NCBI GenBank assembly: GCA_934667175.1
Contig: CAKULN010000010.1
Span: forward strand, 1-64,000
Reading direction: 5' to 3'
DNA from: an uncultured Bacteroidales bacterium
GTDB taxonomy: Bacteria > Bacteroidota > Bacteroidia > Bacteroidales > UBA932
DNA length: 64,000 bases
Below, in pieces: positions 1 through 8,433 of the stretch. A model generated the notes under the pieces. It was not told the DNA's origin and searched no databases. It saw only the letters and a program-made list of their open reading frames with translations. How positions within the stretch are numbered: position 1 is the first letter of the stretch; every line of letters begins with the position of its first letter. The position numbers were made by a program, and so were the translations under genes.

Positions 1-31
1 AAGCGTTACCCTTTCCGGCTGTTTTGATAAC

Positions 32-41
32 GGGGGGGGGG
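32..41. repeat. 10-G homopolymer tract upstream of fimbrial operon
   Basis: A run of ten G residues sits just before the TTG start of the first fimbrial gene. One upstream reading frame (residues ending SGCFDNGGGVTS, stop at 50-52) would run through the tract and overlap the TTG start, so the tract may lie at the 3' end of a preceding gene. Long G tracts are classic slippage sites. Whether it varies here is inference. Confidence 0.7.
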
Positions 42-48
42 TAACGTC

Positions 49-1749
49 TTGAACTATAATAAATTACATAGTGCTTCCAATGGTCTGGCCATTTGGTTGT
101 GTGCTTTCGTCGGCTGTTTCCTGTCCATTCCGGCAGCAGCGGCAGAGGAATTGCCGTCAGGATCAGTTCAGCCAGTGGCGGCTGAGGCATCGCTATCAAG
201 ATCAGTTCTGGTAGCAGCGGCAGAGGCATTGCCATTAGGATACGTTCCGGCAGTGGTGGCTGAGGGATTGCCGGCAGCAGCGGCAGAAGCATCGCCATCA
301 GAATCCATTCCGGCAGCGGCGGCAGGGGAATTGCCGTCAGGATCAGTTCAGCCAGTGGCGGCAGAGGCATCGCTATCAAGATCAGTTCTGGTAGCAGCGG
401 ATGAGGCATCGCCATTAGGATACGTTCCGGCAGTGGTGGCTGAGGGATTGCCGGCAGCAGCGACAGAATCATCGCCGTCAGAATCCGGTTTTACATCAAT
501 GAGGGCGGTAGTCCTCTCAAAATCCTCCTCGACTCCGGAGGACAGGCACGACACGACCTCGTTCTCGGTCTATTACAGATCCGCCGTCTCCAGAATCGAA
601 CGTGGATTCAGGAACAATGCGGCTTCGCTTGACGCGGCGTCCGAGGGTCTGCGTTCCGTGGTCTACAACAATAATTTACGAATATACAAGGTCTACATCA
701 TCGGCGCCGCCTCCCCTGAGGGACGGCCAGGACTCAACGCTCGTCTGGCCCGTGACAGGGCCGAGGGTGTCAAGGCTTTCCTGAAGGGGATCGAACCGCG
801 TCTGACTGATTCGGATTTCGTAGTGATCTCAAGAGGCGAGGACTGGGATGGAGCCACGAAGATCGCGGAGTTGTATGACAAAGAGAATGAAGGCGATGCC
901 GTCGCGGGAATATTCAAAAGCAGCCAGAATTCAGAGGCAAAGAAACGGCTGATGAAGTCGATCCATGGCGGCGAGGCCTGGAGAAGACTCATCTCGGACT
1001 ACTATCCGTCCTTGAGACGTACGGATATTCATGTGCTTTATAGCATCGTGCATCCGATCGCTCCGATTAAGAGCGAGGTGCCGGGCATGACGCTTGAGGT
1101 GCCATATTCAAACCACATCGCGCCAAGGACAGTGCTGCCGGAGGTTGGGCTCCCGGAGCCGGAGAAGGAGAGATTCCACTCCATCGCCGTCAAGACCAAT
1201 CTCCTTTACGATGCCGTGACAGCTCTCAACTTCGCCGTGGAGTTCCCGCTCGGCGACCGCTTCTCGCTTCAGTACGAGCAGGTTTTCCCGTGGTGGAACG
1301 CCGGCCCTCACGGCAACAAGTACAGCCTTCAGGTCCTCTCTTTCGGCGGAGAGTCCCGCTGGTGGTTCGCTCCACGCACTCCCGGCGGCGCATCAGACAA
1401 AAACAGCCTGCGTTCCAGACTTCTCGGCCACTATCTCGGCCTTTACGCCCATGCCGGGAAGTTCGACATCCAAGCCGGCCGCAAGTTCGGCTGCTACCAG
1501 AACTACTTCAAGGGCGCCGGGCTGAGCTACGGTTACAGCTTTCCGCTCGGTGGACACGCCAACATGGAGTTCGCCCTCAGCCTCGGCTACATGGCGATCG
1601 ACTACCAGCACTACATCCCGTCGTCGGACTGGTCTGTCCTGCTGAAGGACAACGGCAAGGCCGTAACAAAGCATTATTTCGGACCGACAAAAGCGAAGGT
1701 CAGCGTGGTCTTCCCGATTGTGTTTAAATGTGGGAGAAAGTCAAAATGA
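49..1749 (+). CDS. DUF3575 / OmpA-like fimbrial-locus outer membrane protein
   Basis: 566 aa from a TTG start. Residues 1-32 form a signal peptide ending in an Ala-rich stretch. Residues 33-147 are low-complexity Ala/Pro/Ser repeats, including two copies of a 60-aa unit. About 170-260 resembles an OmpA-like peptidoglycan-binding fold (IIGAASPEGRPGLNARLARDRA). The last ~185 residues, from HSIAVKTNLLYDAVTALNFA, match DUF3575. DUF3575 proteins commonly open Bacteroidales fimbrial loci next to FimB/Mfa2-like and fimbrillin genes, as here. The likely role is an outer-membrane barrel or wall anchor supporting fimbria assembly; this is inferred from context. Its stop overlaps the next start (ATGA), which suggests translational coupling. 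Confidence 0.8.
   Translation: MNYNKLHSASNGLAIWLCAFVGCFLSIPAAAAEELPSGSVQPVAAEASLSRSVLVAAAEALPLGYVPAVVAEGLPAAAAEASPSESIPAAAAGELPSGSVQPVAAEASLSRSVLVAADEASPLGYVPAVVAEGLPAAATESSPSESGFTSMRAVVLSKSSSTPEDRHDTTSFSVYYRSAVSRIERGFRNNAASLDAASEGLRSVVYNNNLRIYKVYIIGAASPEGRPGLNARLARDRAEGVKAFLKGIEPRLTDSDFVVISRGEDWDGATKIAELYDKENEGDAVAGIFKSSQNSEAKKRLMKSIHGGEAWRRLISDYYPSLRRTDIHVLYSIVHPIAPIKSEVPGMTLEVPYSNHIAPRTVLPEVGLPEPEKERFHSIAVKTNLLYDAVTALNFAVEFPLGDRFSLQYEQVFPWWNAGPHGNKYSLQVLSFGGESRWWFAPRTPGGASDKNSLRSRLLGHYLGLYAHAGKFDIQAGRKFGCYQNYFKGAGLSYGYSFPLGGHANMEFALSLGYMAIDYQHYIPSSDWSVLLKDNGKAVTKHYFGPTKAKVSVVFPIVFKCGRKSK
130..489 (+). repeat. Two direct copies of a 180-bp in-frame repeat
   Basis: The block beginning near 130 repeats from near 310 with an exact 180-bp (60-aa) period and only scattered substitutions. 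It encodes GSVQPVAAEASLSRSVLVAA followed by a PLGYVPAVVAEGLPAAA-type stretch in both copies. Each unit is itself built from degenerate 12-13 aa Ala/Pro/Ser-rich sub-repeats. The copy number could change by recombination without breaking the frame. Confidence 0.9.
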
Positions 1750-2807
1750 GTAAGTTAAGAGGAATATTCATAACTTGCGTCATAGCCGCCCTTTCCGTGA
1801 TGGCTGGGGCGTGCGACTTCCGCCCTCTCGTGGAGCCTGGCAACACCCACTACGTGCGCGTCTACCTCGACGAGCATATTCTCAACACCACGGAAGGCTT
1901 CTACAATCCGGAGCACGTCAAGCCAGTGTACAAAAGGCCTGAGATCATGCGTGTCACTCTTGGTGACAAGTCTACCGGTAGGGTGGTGGCGGAACGTTAT
2001 CTCCGGAATCATGGGGACGACGCGCGCGGCCACTACTACGACGGCTACATCATCTGTGACCCTGGGGAATGGAGCCTGCTTGCGTGGAACTTCGACACCG
2101 AGGCCACTCAGGTCAGCGACCCGGCGGACCAGCACCTTTCCAAGGCCTACACCAACAGGATCGCCTCGCATCTCATGGCGGGCATTTCCTCCCGGCTGGA
2201 CAAGACGAAGACAGACGGGACCTCCGCTCAGGAGAAGATCGTCTATGAGCCGGACCACATCTTCGTGGCAAGAGAACCGGATGTCAGCATTCCATACTCG
2301 GCCGCCATCGACACGCTCCGTACGCCTGACGGTGAATATTTCACCGCATCAACAATTGTCGAGTCATGGTACATTCAGGTGAATGTCAAGGGACTTGAAT
2401 ATGTCTCCTCGGCTCTCGGCCTGATCACCGGGCTTGCCGGCTCCAAGACCTTGTTCGAGGCCGGATTGGACAGCGACGACCCTGTGACGGACTACTTTGA
2501 GATGACCGCCCGTAAGGCTCCGGAGGGAAGCTACACGGGAGTCATCTATGCGACATTCAACACCTTCGGAAAGATTCCGGGCATCAGGAGCGGTTTAGAG
2601 GTCACATTCGACTTTCAGACCAACTACGGCAAGGCGTTCAGCGCCACCATTGACATTTCCGAAGAGTTCCTGAAAGAGAATGCGGTCAAGCATCGCTGGA
2701 TCATCCTTGACAAGACCATCGAGATTCCGAAGGGCGAAAGCGGCGGCGGGGGATTCTCTCCGGGCGTCAATGACTGGAGCGACATAAACACGGATTTGAT
2801 CATTTGA
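1746..2807 (+). CDS. Fimbrial anchor-like lipoprotein (DUF5119-like)
   Basis: 353 aa. I prefer the ATG at 1746, which overlaps the previous stop as ATGA, over the in-frame ATG at 1728. A lipoprotein signal peptide ends in SVMAGAC, with Cys23 as the predicted lipidated residue. The body contains an EWSLLAWNFDTEAT segment and a PDHIFVAREPDVSIPY segment, which resemble DUF5119 and FimB/Mfa2-type anchor subunits encoded early in Bacteroidales fimbrial operons. It probably anchors or caps the fimbria at the outer membrane. The family assignment is from recollection of motif style and is moderate only. Confidence 0.65.
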   Translation: MSKLRGIFITCVIAALSVMAGACDFRPLVEPGNTHYVRVYLDEHILNTTEGFYNPEHVKPVYKRPEIMRVTLGDKSTGRVVAERYLRNHGDDARGHYYDGYIICDPGEWSLLAWNFDTEATQVSDPADQHLSKAYTNRIASHLMAGISSRLDKTKTDGTSAQEKIVYEPDHIFVAREPDVSIPYSAAIDTLRTPDGEYFTASTIVESWYIQVNVKGLEYVSSALGLITGLAGSKTLFEAGLDSDDPVTDYFEMTARKAPEGSYTGVIYATFNTFGKIPGIRSGLEVTFDFQTNYGKAFSATIDISEEFLKENAVKHRWIILDKTIEIPKGESGGGGFSPGVNDWSDINTDLII

Positions 2808-2849
2808 TTATTAGTTTATTATAAATTCTTAATTAATCTATCATTTATT

Positions 2850-3932
2850 ATGAAAAAAGATTTGATTTTACTCGCGGGACTTGCCGTAGCGGCAATGAGC
2901 GCCTGCACGAAGGCCGAAGGTCTGGTTGATCACCAGACGGATGCCACTGTTTCTTTCAAGCCTCTTACGGCTAAAGTTACCAAGGCTGACTACATCACGA
3001 ATGAGAGTATTGACTCTAAGCCAGGGAACTTTTTGTTTAATGTTTATGCATGGTACAACACCGGCCTCGGCAGTTTCGTTTCTGACGGTGCTGTTGAGTA
3101 CATGTCAAACGTGCTTGTAAAATACGACTCTACTATTGATGATGGCACAGCTGGATCAGGAGCATGGAAATCAGACGAAACATATTATTGGCCCAAAAAC
3201 GGGACTTTGACTTTTGATGCTTATGCACCTTCTTTCGCATCAGCAGACGGTACATTCTCCTCTACCGCGGCAAACGGGCTTGAATTCAAGAACTATACGG
3301 TTAAGGATCTTGATGATCAGTATGACTTGCTGTATTCATCAAGAACTTATAATAAGACCACCAGCACAAATGGCACAAATTCCACTTATGATGGTGTTGA
3401 CATTGTTTTCAACCATGCTCTTTCTGCAATTGAGGTAAAAGTGAAGACTACTGATGATTATAACGGATACATTAAACTTAAGAATGTCTCCATCCTTAAT
3501 GCTTATAACAAAGGTACTTTCAATCAGAATTACAAATCAGGCTATGCAGAGACCTCTGTTCCATGCGCTTGGACTGGCCATCAGGGAAATGAGTCATACG
3601 AACTTTTCAGTGACAATAATGGGGTGATTCTGACCAGTGACGCTTTGGCTAGCGTCAAGAACGCCATAGTCCTCCCTCAAGAATTCAATCATCAAACTAG
3701 TAAAGTGGCAATCAAAGTAGACTATAGCATCAAGCATGGTGACAAGTGGCTTGATCAGACCTCAACTTTCTATTTGGATGAATGGTCTGATAAAGACTTA
3801 AATACAATTAGCGAGTGGGAAATTGGTAAGAGGTATACCTATACAATTAAATTCGCATTGGAGAAAATCTACTTCGCACCTTCGGTTAACCCATGGACTG
3901 ATGTTACGATGGGTGGCATAGTTGTGCATTAA
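2850..3932 (+). CDS. Fimbrillin family lipoprotein (AT-rich, candidate major subunit)
   Basis: 360 aa with a lipobox signal peptide (AVAAMSAC, Cys19). The core YYWPKNGTLTFDAYAPSF and the STYDGVDIVFNHALSAIEVK segment are typical of Mfa-like/fimbrillin proteins, and the C-terminus ends in a strand-rich PSVNPWTDVTMGGIVVH. These subunits are lipidated, exported and polymerised after Arg-gingipain-like processing. The 42-bp gap before it is AT-rich. Base composition and codon use are clearly more AT-rich than its paralogue directly downstream (3999-5069), suggesting recent exchange or different selection on a dominant subunit. Confidence 0.8.
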   Translation: MKKDLILLAGLAVAAMSACTKAEGLVDHQTDATVSFKPLTAKVTKADYITNESIDSKPGNFLFNVYAWYNTGLGSFVSDGAVEYMSNVLVKYDSTIDDGTAGSGAWKSDETYYWPKNGTLTFDAYAPSFASADGTFSSTAANGLEFKNYTVKDLDDQYDLLYSSRTYNKTTSTNGTNSTYDGVDIVFNHALSAIEVKVKTTDDYNGYIKLKNVSILNAYNKGTFNQNYKSGYAETSVPCAWTGHQGNESYELFSDNNGVILTSDALASVKNAIVLPQEFNHQTSKVAIKVDYSIKHGDKWLDQTSTFYLDEWSDKDLNTISEWEIGKRYTYTIKFALEKIYFAPSVNPWTDVTMGGIVVH

Positions 3933-3998
3933 TAGCATCTTTACACGCCTGGCCGGGCCTGACCGCCTGACCGGGTGCCAATTTGAAATATTCAGGGA

Positions 3999-5069
3999 AT
4001 GATAAGGAAATCAAGATTATTGGGCATGTGGCTGCTGGCTGTGTCGGCGGCCGGATGCGTGAGTCACGACCTTGGGGAGGACCCACAGGCCGGTGAAGGC
4101 CGCCTTATCGCATTCCCGACTCCGCTCGTGAGCGCGGCGACAAAGGCCTCCGAAACTGTCTACCCCAAGGATCGCACTTTCGGAGTGTTCGGATTGTACT
4201 GCCCGGACGGTGATTTTGTCGGCTGGGACAGGACCCAGGGCTCTGTCCTTTACATCGACGGAGCGGAGTTCAAGTTCAGCGGAAGCATCGACGACTCCAC
4301 GGAAGGCGCAGGTGCATGGATCTCGACCCCGGCCTACATCTGGCCGAAAAACGGGAAGATGACATTCGCGGCCTGGTCTCCGTACAGTGTCAAGGCGGAT
4401 TATGGAGAAAACTTCAGTTACGGTGCCGGCGGAGTCGAACTCAAGGGATTCTCTACAGGAGACAAAGGAAAGTGTGACTTGATGTACGCCGAGCGGGCCT
4501 ACGACAAGTCCTCAAGTGCCGGTGGCTCCAACCCGACTTACGATGGCGTCGACATCGTGTTCCATCACGCCCTATCCGCATTGAGGTTCAGCGCTTCGGC
4601 TTCATCCGAAGGAGTTACGGTGGCGATAGCCAGAGTGACCCTTTGGGGCTTCGCTCGTCAAGGTGACTTCAGCGAGAATGTGTCGGAGGACAATCCTGCG
4701 GTTTATGCTTCAGATCCTTCTTGGAAGGGACTCACGGACAGTTACACCAAGTCCGACTCCCTTGTGGTTTCAGGACAGGACCTGGAGACGTTTGTGATCC
4801 CGCAGAAGGGAGCGGATGGTGCGAAAATGAAGGTCTACTATACCGTCAAGATGGGAAGCGGAAATCCCGTGCCGGCCGTGTCCAAGGATATTCCTCTGTT
4901 CGGGCACACTGTCTCCGGCTCCGATGAGACAATAGACGGATGGAGGATGGCTACCCGTTACAACTACAACCTTGTGCTTACCGACCAGCATCAGATCAGG
5001 TTTTCGGTGAATGTCGCAAGCTGGAACGATTGCGGTGAGGATGACGATGAGTTTACTATAAACGATTGA
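3999..5069 (+). CDS. Fimbrillin family lipoprotein
   Basis: 356 aa, lipobox signal peptide (LLAVSAAGC, Cys20). It is a clear paralogue of the preceding gene: it has YIWPKNGKMTFAAWSPY and NPTYDGVDIVFHHALSALRF at the equivalent places. It probably encodes a structural or minor pilin subunit of the Mfa/Fim type. It is GC-richer than its neighbour and in line with the rest of the operon. The next gene starts almost at its stop. Confidence 0.8.
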   Translation: MIRKSRLLGMWLLAVSAAGCVSHDLGEDPQAGEGRLIAFPTPLVSAATKASETVYPKDRTFGVFGLYCPDGDFVGWDRTQGSVLYIDGAEFKFSGSIDDSTEGAGAWISTPAYIWPKNGKMTFAAWSPYSVKADYGENFSYGAGGVELKGFSTGDKGKCDLMYAERAYDKSSSAGGSNPTYDGVDIVFHHALSALRFSASASSEGVTVAIARVTLWGFARQGDFSENVSEDNPAVYASDPSWKGLTDSYTKSDSLVVSGQDLETFVIPQKGADGAKMKVYYTVKMGSGNPVPAVSKDIPLFGHTVSGSDETIDGWRMATRYNYNLVLTDQHQIRFSVNVASWNDCGEDDDEFTIND

Positions 5070-5074
5070 TCGGG

Positions 5075-6328
5075 ATGAACAGACTTTACGTGGGAATATT
5101 CACATTGCTGGTCCTCGCGTCCTGCGCCAAGGATGACCCGGAGGCACCGAAGCGGGAAGAAAACGTTGTCGGCTGGTCGGTCCTGTCAGTGAGCGGCTAT
5201 GCCACAAAATCGTTGGTCGAGAATCTGGACTATCTTCAGAAAGCCTGCACTCCCACTGACATTGAATATACCTCCGGCGTCAATGGCCTTGGGCAGACCA
5301 TAGGCATCTGGGCGGACTATGCCATGACCATCGACGGGCAGGAGCATGAGGTGAAGGATGTGTTCGCCGGTACTGAACTGGTTTACAATCCAAAACTGAC
5401 CACCGATGACACGAAGTGGGAGTACAAGACCACTCCGGCCTATTGGGTGATAGGCGGGCGGTACTCTTTCCGGGCTTTTTACCCGGAGGGGGCCGATGGC
5501 CTTGCCGTCAGCAAGGAACTATCCAACGCCAAGTCGCTTGTGATCGAGATGAACACCGCCAAGATCCAGCGTGACATGCTTCTCGCGCACAAGTATGTGG
5601 ACACGAACGATTCGGGATTCAACCTTGACGCTCCCGTGGAGCTGAATTTCAGGCATGGAATGTCCGCGTTGAGATTCCGTTTCAAGTTTTACGACGGAGC
5701 GGACGGGGTGTTTTACTCGGAGGACGCGATCACGTCCTGCTGGTTCGAGGTGGATGAGGACGATTCTTTCGCGATCACCGGCTACATGGTTTACGGGAAC
5801 GGTCTGGACTATGACGAGGAGGGTCTGATCCAGTGGAGGAATCAGTACACACCCGCCAAAGGTGTGAAATTCTACCGCTGGGATTATTCCGAAGGACTTG
5901 AGTTCAAGAATATAAAACCTGAAAGAGGAGAGTCTTTTACGGCAAGCAAGCACCAGACCGTAGCGGTGCCATATTCAGTCAGTGGGACCTTGGATGAAGA
6001 TCAAGGTGAGGAATTCACCAAACAGGATGGGTGGATCGTGATCATCCCTCAGACCTCCAACGGCAAACTCAAACTCTGCTTCAAGACAAGGCTTGGGGGC
6101 GATGCCGTTTTCTCGGTCAACATCCCGGAGAAGACCGGCACGTCATGGGAAAAGTACAAGGTCGGCCCCTATGATGACATCACCTCGCAGAAAGATGCCG
6201 ACGGGACCGACTTTATCCCTGGCTGGCGCTACACCTACACCATCTCCGTTTCCAAGACCGATGCCGGCGTGAGCCTCAGCATCGCTCCGTGGAGAAGGCT
6301 GGACTCTTCGTTTGACATCAAATTCTGA
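5075..6328 (+). CDS. Fimbrillin-like lipoprotein
   Basis: 417 aa from ATG 5075; a TTG at 5066 overlapping the previous stop is an alternative. The signal peptide ends LLVLASC (Cys17). YWVIGGRYSFRAFYPEG and ELNFRHGMSALRFRFKF match the two conserved blocks of Mfa-like fimbrillins, and the tail YTISVSKTDAGVSLSIAPW is the usual terminal strand. It is likely a minor fimbrial subunit. It is packed six bases from the next gene, so it belongs to the same operon. Confidence 0.75.
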   Translation: MNRLYVGIFTLLVLASCAKDDPEAPKREENVVGWSVLSVSGYATKSLVENLDYLQKACTPTDIEYTSGVNGLGQTIGIWADYAMTIDGQEHEVKDVFAGTELVYNPKLTTDDTKWEYKTTPAYWVIGGRYSFRAFYPEGADGLAVSKELSNAKSLVIEMNTAKIQRDMLLAHKYVDTNDSGFNLDAPVELNFRHGMSALRFRFKFYDGADGVFYSEDAITSCWFEVDEDDSFAITGYMVYGNGLDYDEEGLIQWRNQYTPAKGVKFYRWDYSEGLEFKNIKPERGESFTASKHQTVAVPYSVSGTLDEDQGEEFTKQDGWIVIIPQTSNGKLKLCFKTRLGGDAVFSVNIPEKTGTSWEKYKVGPYDDITSQKDADGTDFIPGWRYTYTISVSKTDAGVSLSIAPWRRLDSSFDIKF

Positions 6329-6334
6329 GAGGAC

Positions 6335-8431
6335 ATGAAGACTCGTATCACATGCTTGTGCATATTCATTATATTCATCATTTCCGCATCTTCGTGCCGG
6401 AAGGATGAGGTTGGCGGAGCCACTTCCGACGCCGCTTCCTTGACCGTCTCGGTCGGGCTGCCGTCCGTCACTCTTGACACAAGGGCCAGGGAAATGTATT
6501 CCAGTGACGATGAGAGCAAGTATGGCAAGATCGTCTCTGATCCGTTCGGTTCTGATCTGGAAGGCTGGAACTATTTTGAGAAATTGATTGACGCGAGGGT
6601 GATCTACCGGCTCACCTTGCTGCTTGTGGACAGGGTGGACGGGGTGCTGGTCGGCTACAGGGATCTGTACAAGGGCAGCGATGACATGCGCTCCGCCGAT
6701 GCCGCCGAGGGCGCCAACGGATGGCTTGACGGGACGCGGGTGGTTACTGACGCTGAGTACGGAACGCAGGTCAAGGTGACATTCAACTACGATCATCCGT
6801 TGCATAAGTTCTCCGATGGCGGCAGTCTTGAGAGCCTGGAAAGAGGATTGTACCGCATGATTGTCGTGGCGAACTGGTCATCGGTGACTATGAATGTGAC
6901 AGACAAGGATGGAAACAATGTCGGTGAGCGCACCTATCCGGGCCTTAAGGACGATGATGTGCTTTTTGAGACCTATGTGAACAGCATCCTGTCACAGTAC
7001 AACGGTCAGAGCGGATCCTCTCCTCTTAAGTTCTCCGGAAGCGATTCCGAGTATGACGCGTACCATAAGTTCATGGATTTCGCCCTCCATTCATCAGATA
7101 CTGACTTTCTATGTGCCCTCGGCCCGCAACCGCTGACTCTTATCCAGGATTTCGAACTTCAGCCGGGCATGAACCATGTCTCCGGGCGTCTTAAACGCAC
7201 CTGGGCAAGGCTGAGGGTCGCTGTGGAGAACATCTCACATGATGATCTTACGATCCATGACATATCGTTCGGAGACAGCACGACGAGAAACTATAGCTTT
7301 CTCTTCGTCAACCCTGCTGACGAGGATGGAAGTTTCAAGCATCCGAACAGCAAGACCAGGCATGGAGCGCCTGACATTTTCAAGACTTCTGACGAAGAGC
7401 CAGGCGGGCAGTACACCAATCCGTACAACGCGCTGGTCTCCGCCAAGAGGGAAACTGTGGTCAAGGGCTTGACAGGTGGCAACACGAAGATCATTTTCGA
7501 CGGCTACATTCTGGACAGCGACAGTCATGACATTCCTTTCACCTACAATCTTGACTTGGAGTACATCGGAAAATCCGTCACCAAGCTGAAAAGGGCGAAG
7601 AACGATGCCGGGGGCTGGGACGTGAACGAATCCTCCCCAAACAAAGTTGAGGATGGAGGCCTTTATGTCATTCAGAACCAGACCTCGTCCAAAAGAGTTC
7701 TCTATGCCGGGAATGGCCAGTTAGAGACTGTCCAGTTGGCAAATGACGGACACGGCAATTTCAAGGACCAGGATTACTATTTTGAACCCGTGCAGGTGTT
7801 CAGGTTCCTTAGGGCGCGGGACGAGACGACGGGCGATGAACTGTCCGAGACTGTCACGAACAAGTACGGAGACAATCCGGGAAAAGAGGAATCGTATCCA
7901 GTGTTTCATATTCAGACTTATGACCGATTGTACTACCTTGGCACTCCGCAGGAGAACAATTACGCAACGAATCTTGCTTTGGAATCAAATGTCAACGGTT
8001 CGGACTTGTCGGCCTATAATTCTTTTGTTGTCCGCAACGACGGCTACAGAAACGGAGAAGCATATAAGGACAAGAGATATCTGTGTTTCTTCTCGACAAA
8101 AGCGAATTCTCAGAACGGGAAAAGGGATTTCATCAATGTGAACGGAAACGAAAAGAAGCAGGATCAGGTGAATGGCTGGAGCGACAACGACGCCGGTTCC
8201 GAGTTCTATCTCCACAGGGTGGAGGAAGTGTCGGAGGGCGCCCATTACAAAGGGACTGTGACATTGTCCGCGATTGATCCTGACACGGCGGTCTCCACCC
8301 CTGTCAGCAGAATAAACCGGAATGATTTTATCAACATCCTGATTGTCGCGTCCTTCAACGAGAAGACCGGGGAGTTGGACTTCAAGGTCAAGGATTGGAA
8401 CATAGGTGGTGGTGACATAGAGTTCAATTAG
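6335..8431 (+). CDS. Large fimbrial accessory lipoprotein with possible lectin-like insert
   Basis: 698 aa with signal peptide IISASSC (Cys21). The first ~420 residues resemble a FimB/Mfa2-like or DUF4906-type pilin fold (GLYRMIVVANWSS, RLKRTWARLRVAVENIS, NTKIIFDGYILDS). About residues 440-630 contain GGLYVIQNQTSSKRVLYAG, YPVFHIQTYDRLYYLGT and DKRYLCFFSTKANS, spaced like beta-trefoil repeats. The pilin-like C-terminus (RNDFINILIVASFN ... VKDWN) resumes after it. The position late in the operon suits an accessory or tip adhesin. The lectin idea is inference. Confidence 0.6.
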   Translation: MKTRITCLCIFIIFIISASSCRKDEVGGATSDAASLTVSVGLPSVTLDTRAREMYSSDDESKYGKIVSDPFGSDLEGWNYFEKLIDARVIYRLTLLLVDRVDGVLVGYRDLYKGSDDMRSADAAEGANGWLDGTRVVTDAEYGTQVKVTFNYDHPLHKFSDGGSLESLERGLYRMIVVANWSSVTMNVTDKDGNNVGERTYPGLKDDDVLFETYVNSILSQYNGQSGSSPLKFSGSDSEYDAYHKFMDFALHSSDTDFLCALGPQPLTLIQDFELQPGMNHVSGRLKRTWARLRVAVENISHDDLTIHDISFGDSTTRNYSFLFVNPADEDGSFKHPNSKTRHGAPDIFKTSDEEPGGQYTNPYNALVSAKRETVVKGLTGGNTKIIFDGYILDSDSHDIPFTYNLDLEYIGKSVTKLKRAKNDAGGWDVNESSPNKVEDGGLYVIQNQTSSKRVLYAGNGQLETVQLANDGHGNFKDQDYYFEPVQVFRFLRARDETTGDELSETVTNKYGDNPGKEESYPVFHIQTYDRLYYLGTPQENNYATNLALESNVNGSDLSAYNSFVVRNDGYRNGEAYKDKRYLCFFSTKANSQNGKRDFINVNGNEKKQDQVNGWSDNDAGSEFYLHRVEEVSEGAHYKGTVTLSAIDPDTAVSTPVSRINRNDFINILIVASFNEKTGELDFKVKDWNIGGGDIEFN

Positions 8432-8433
8432 TT

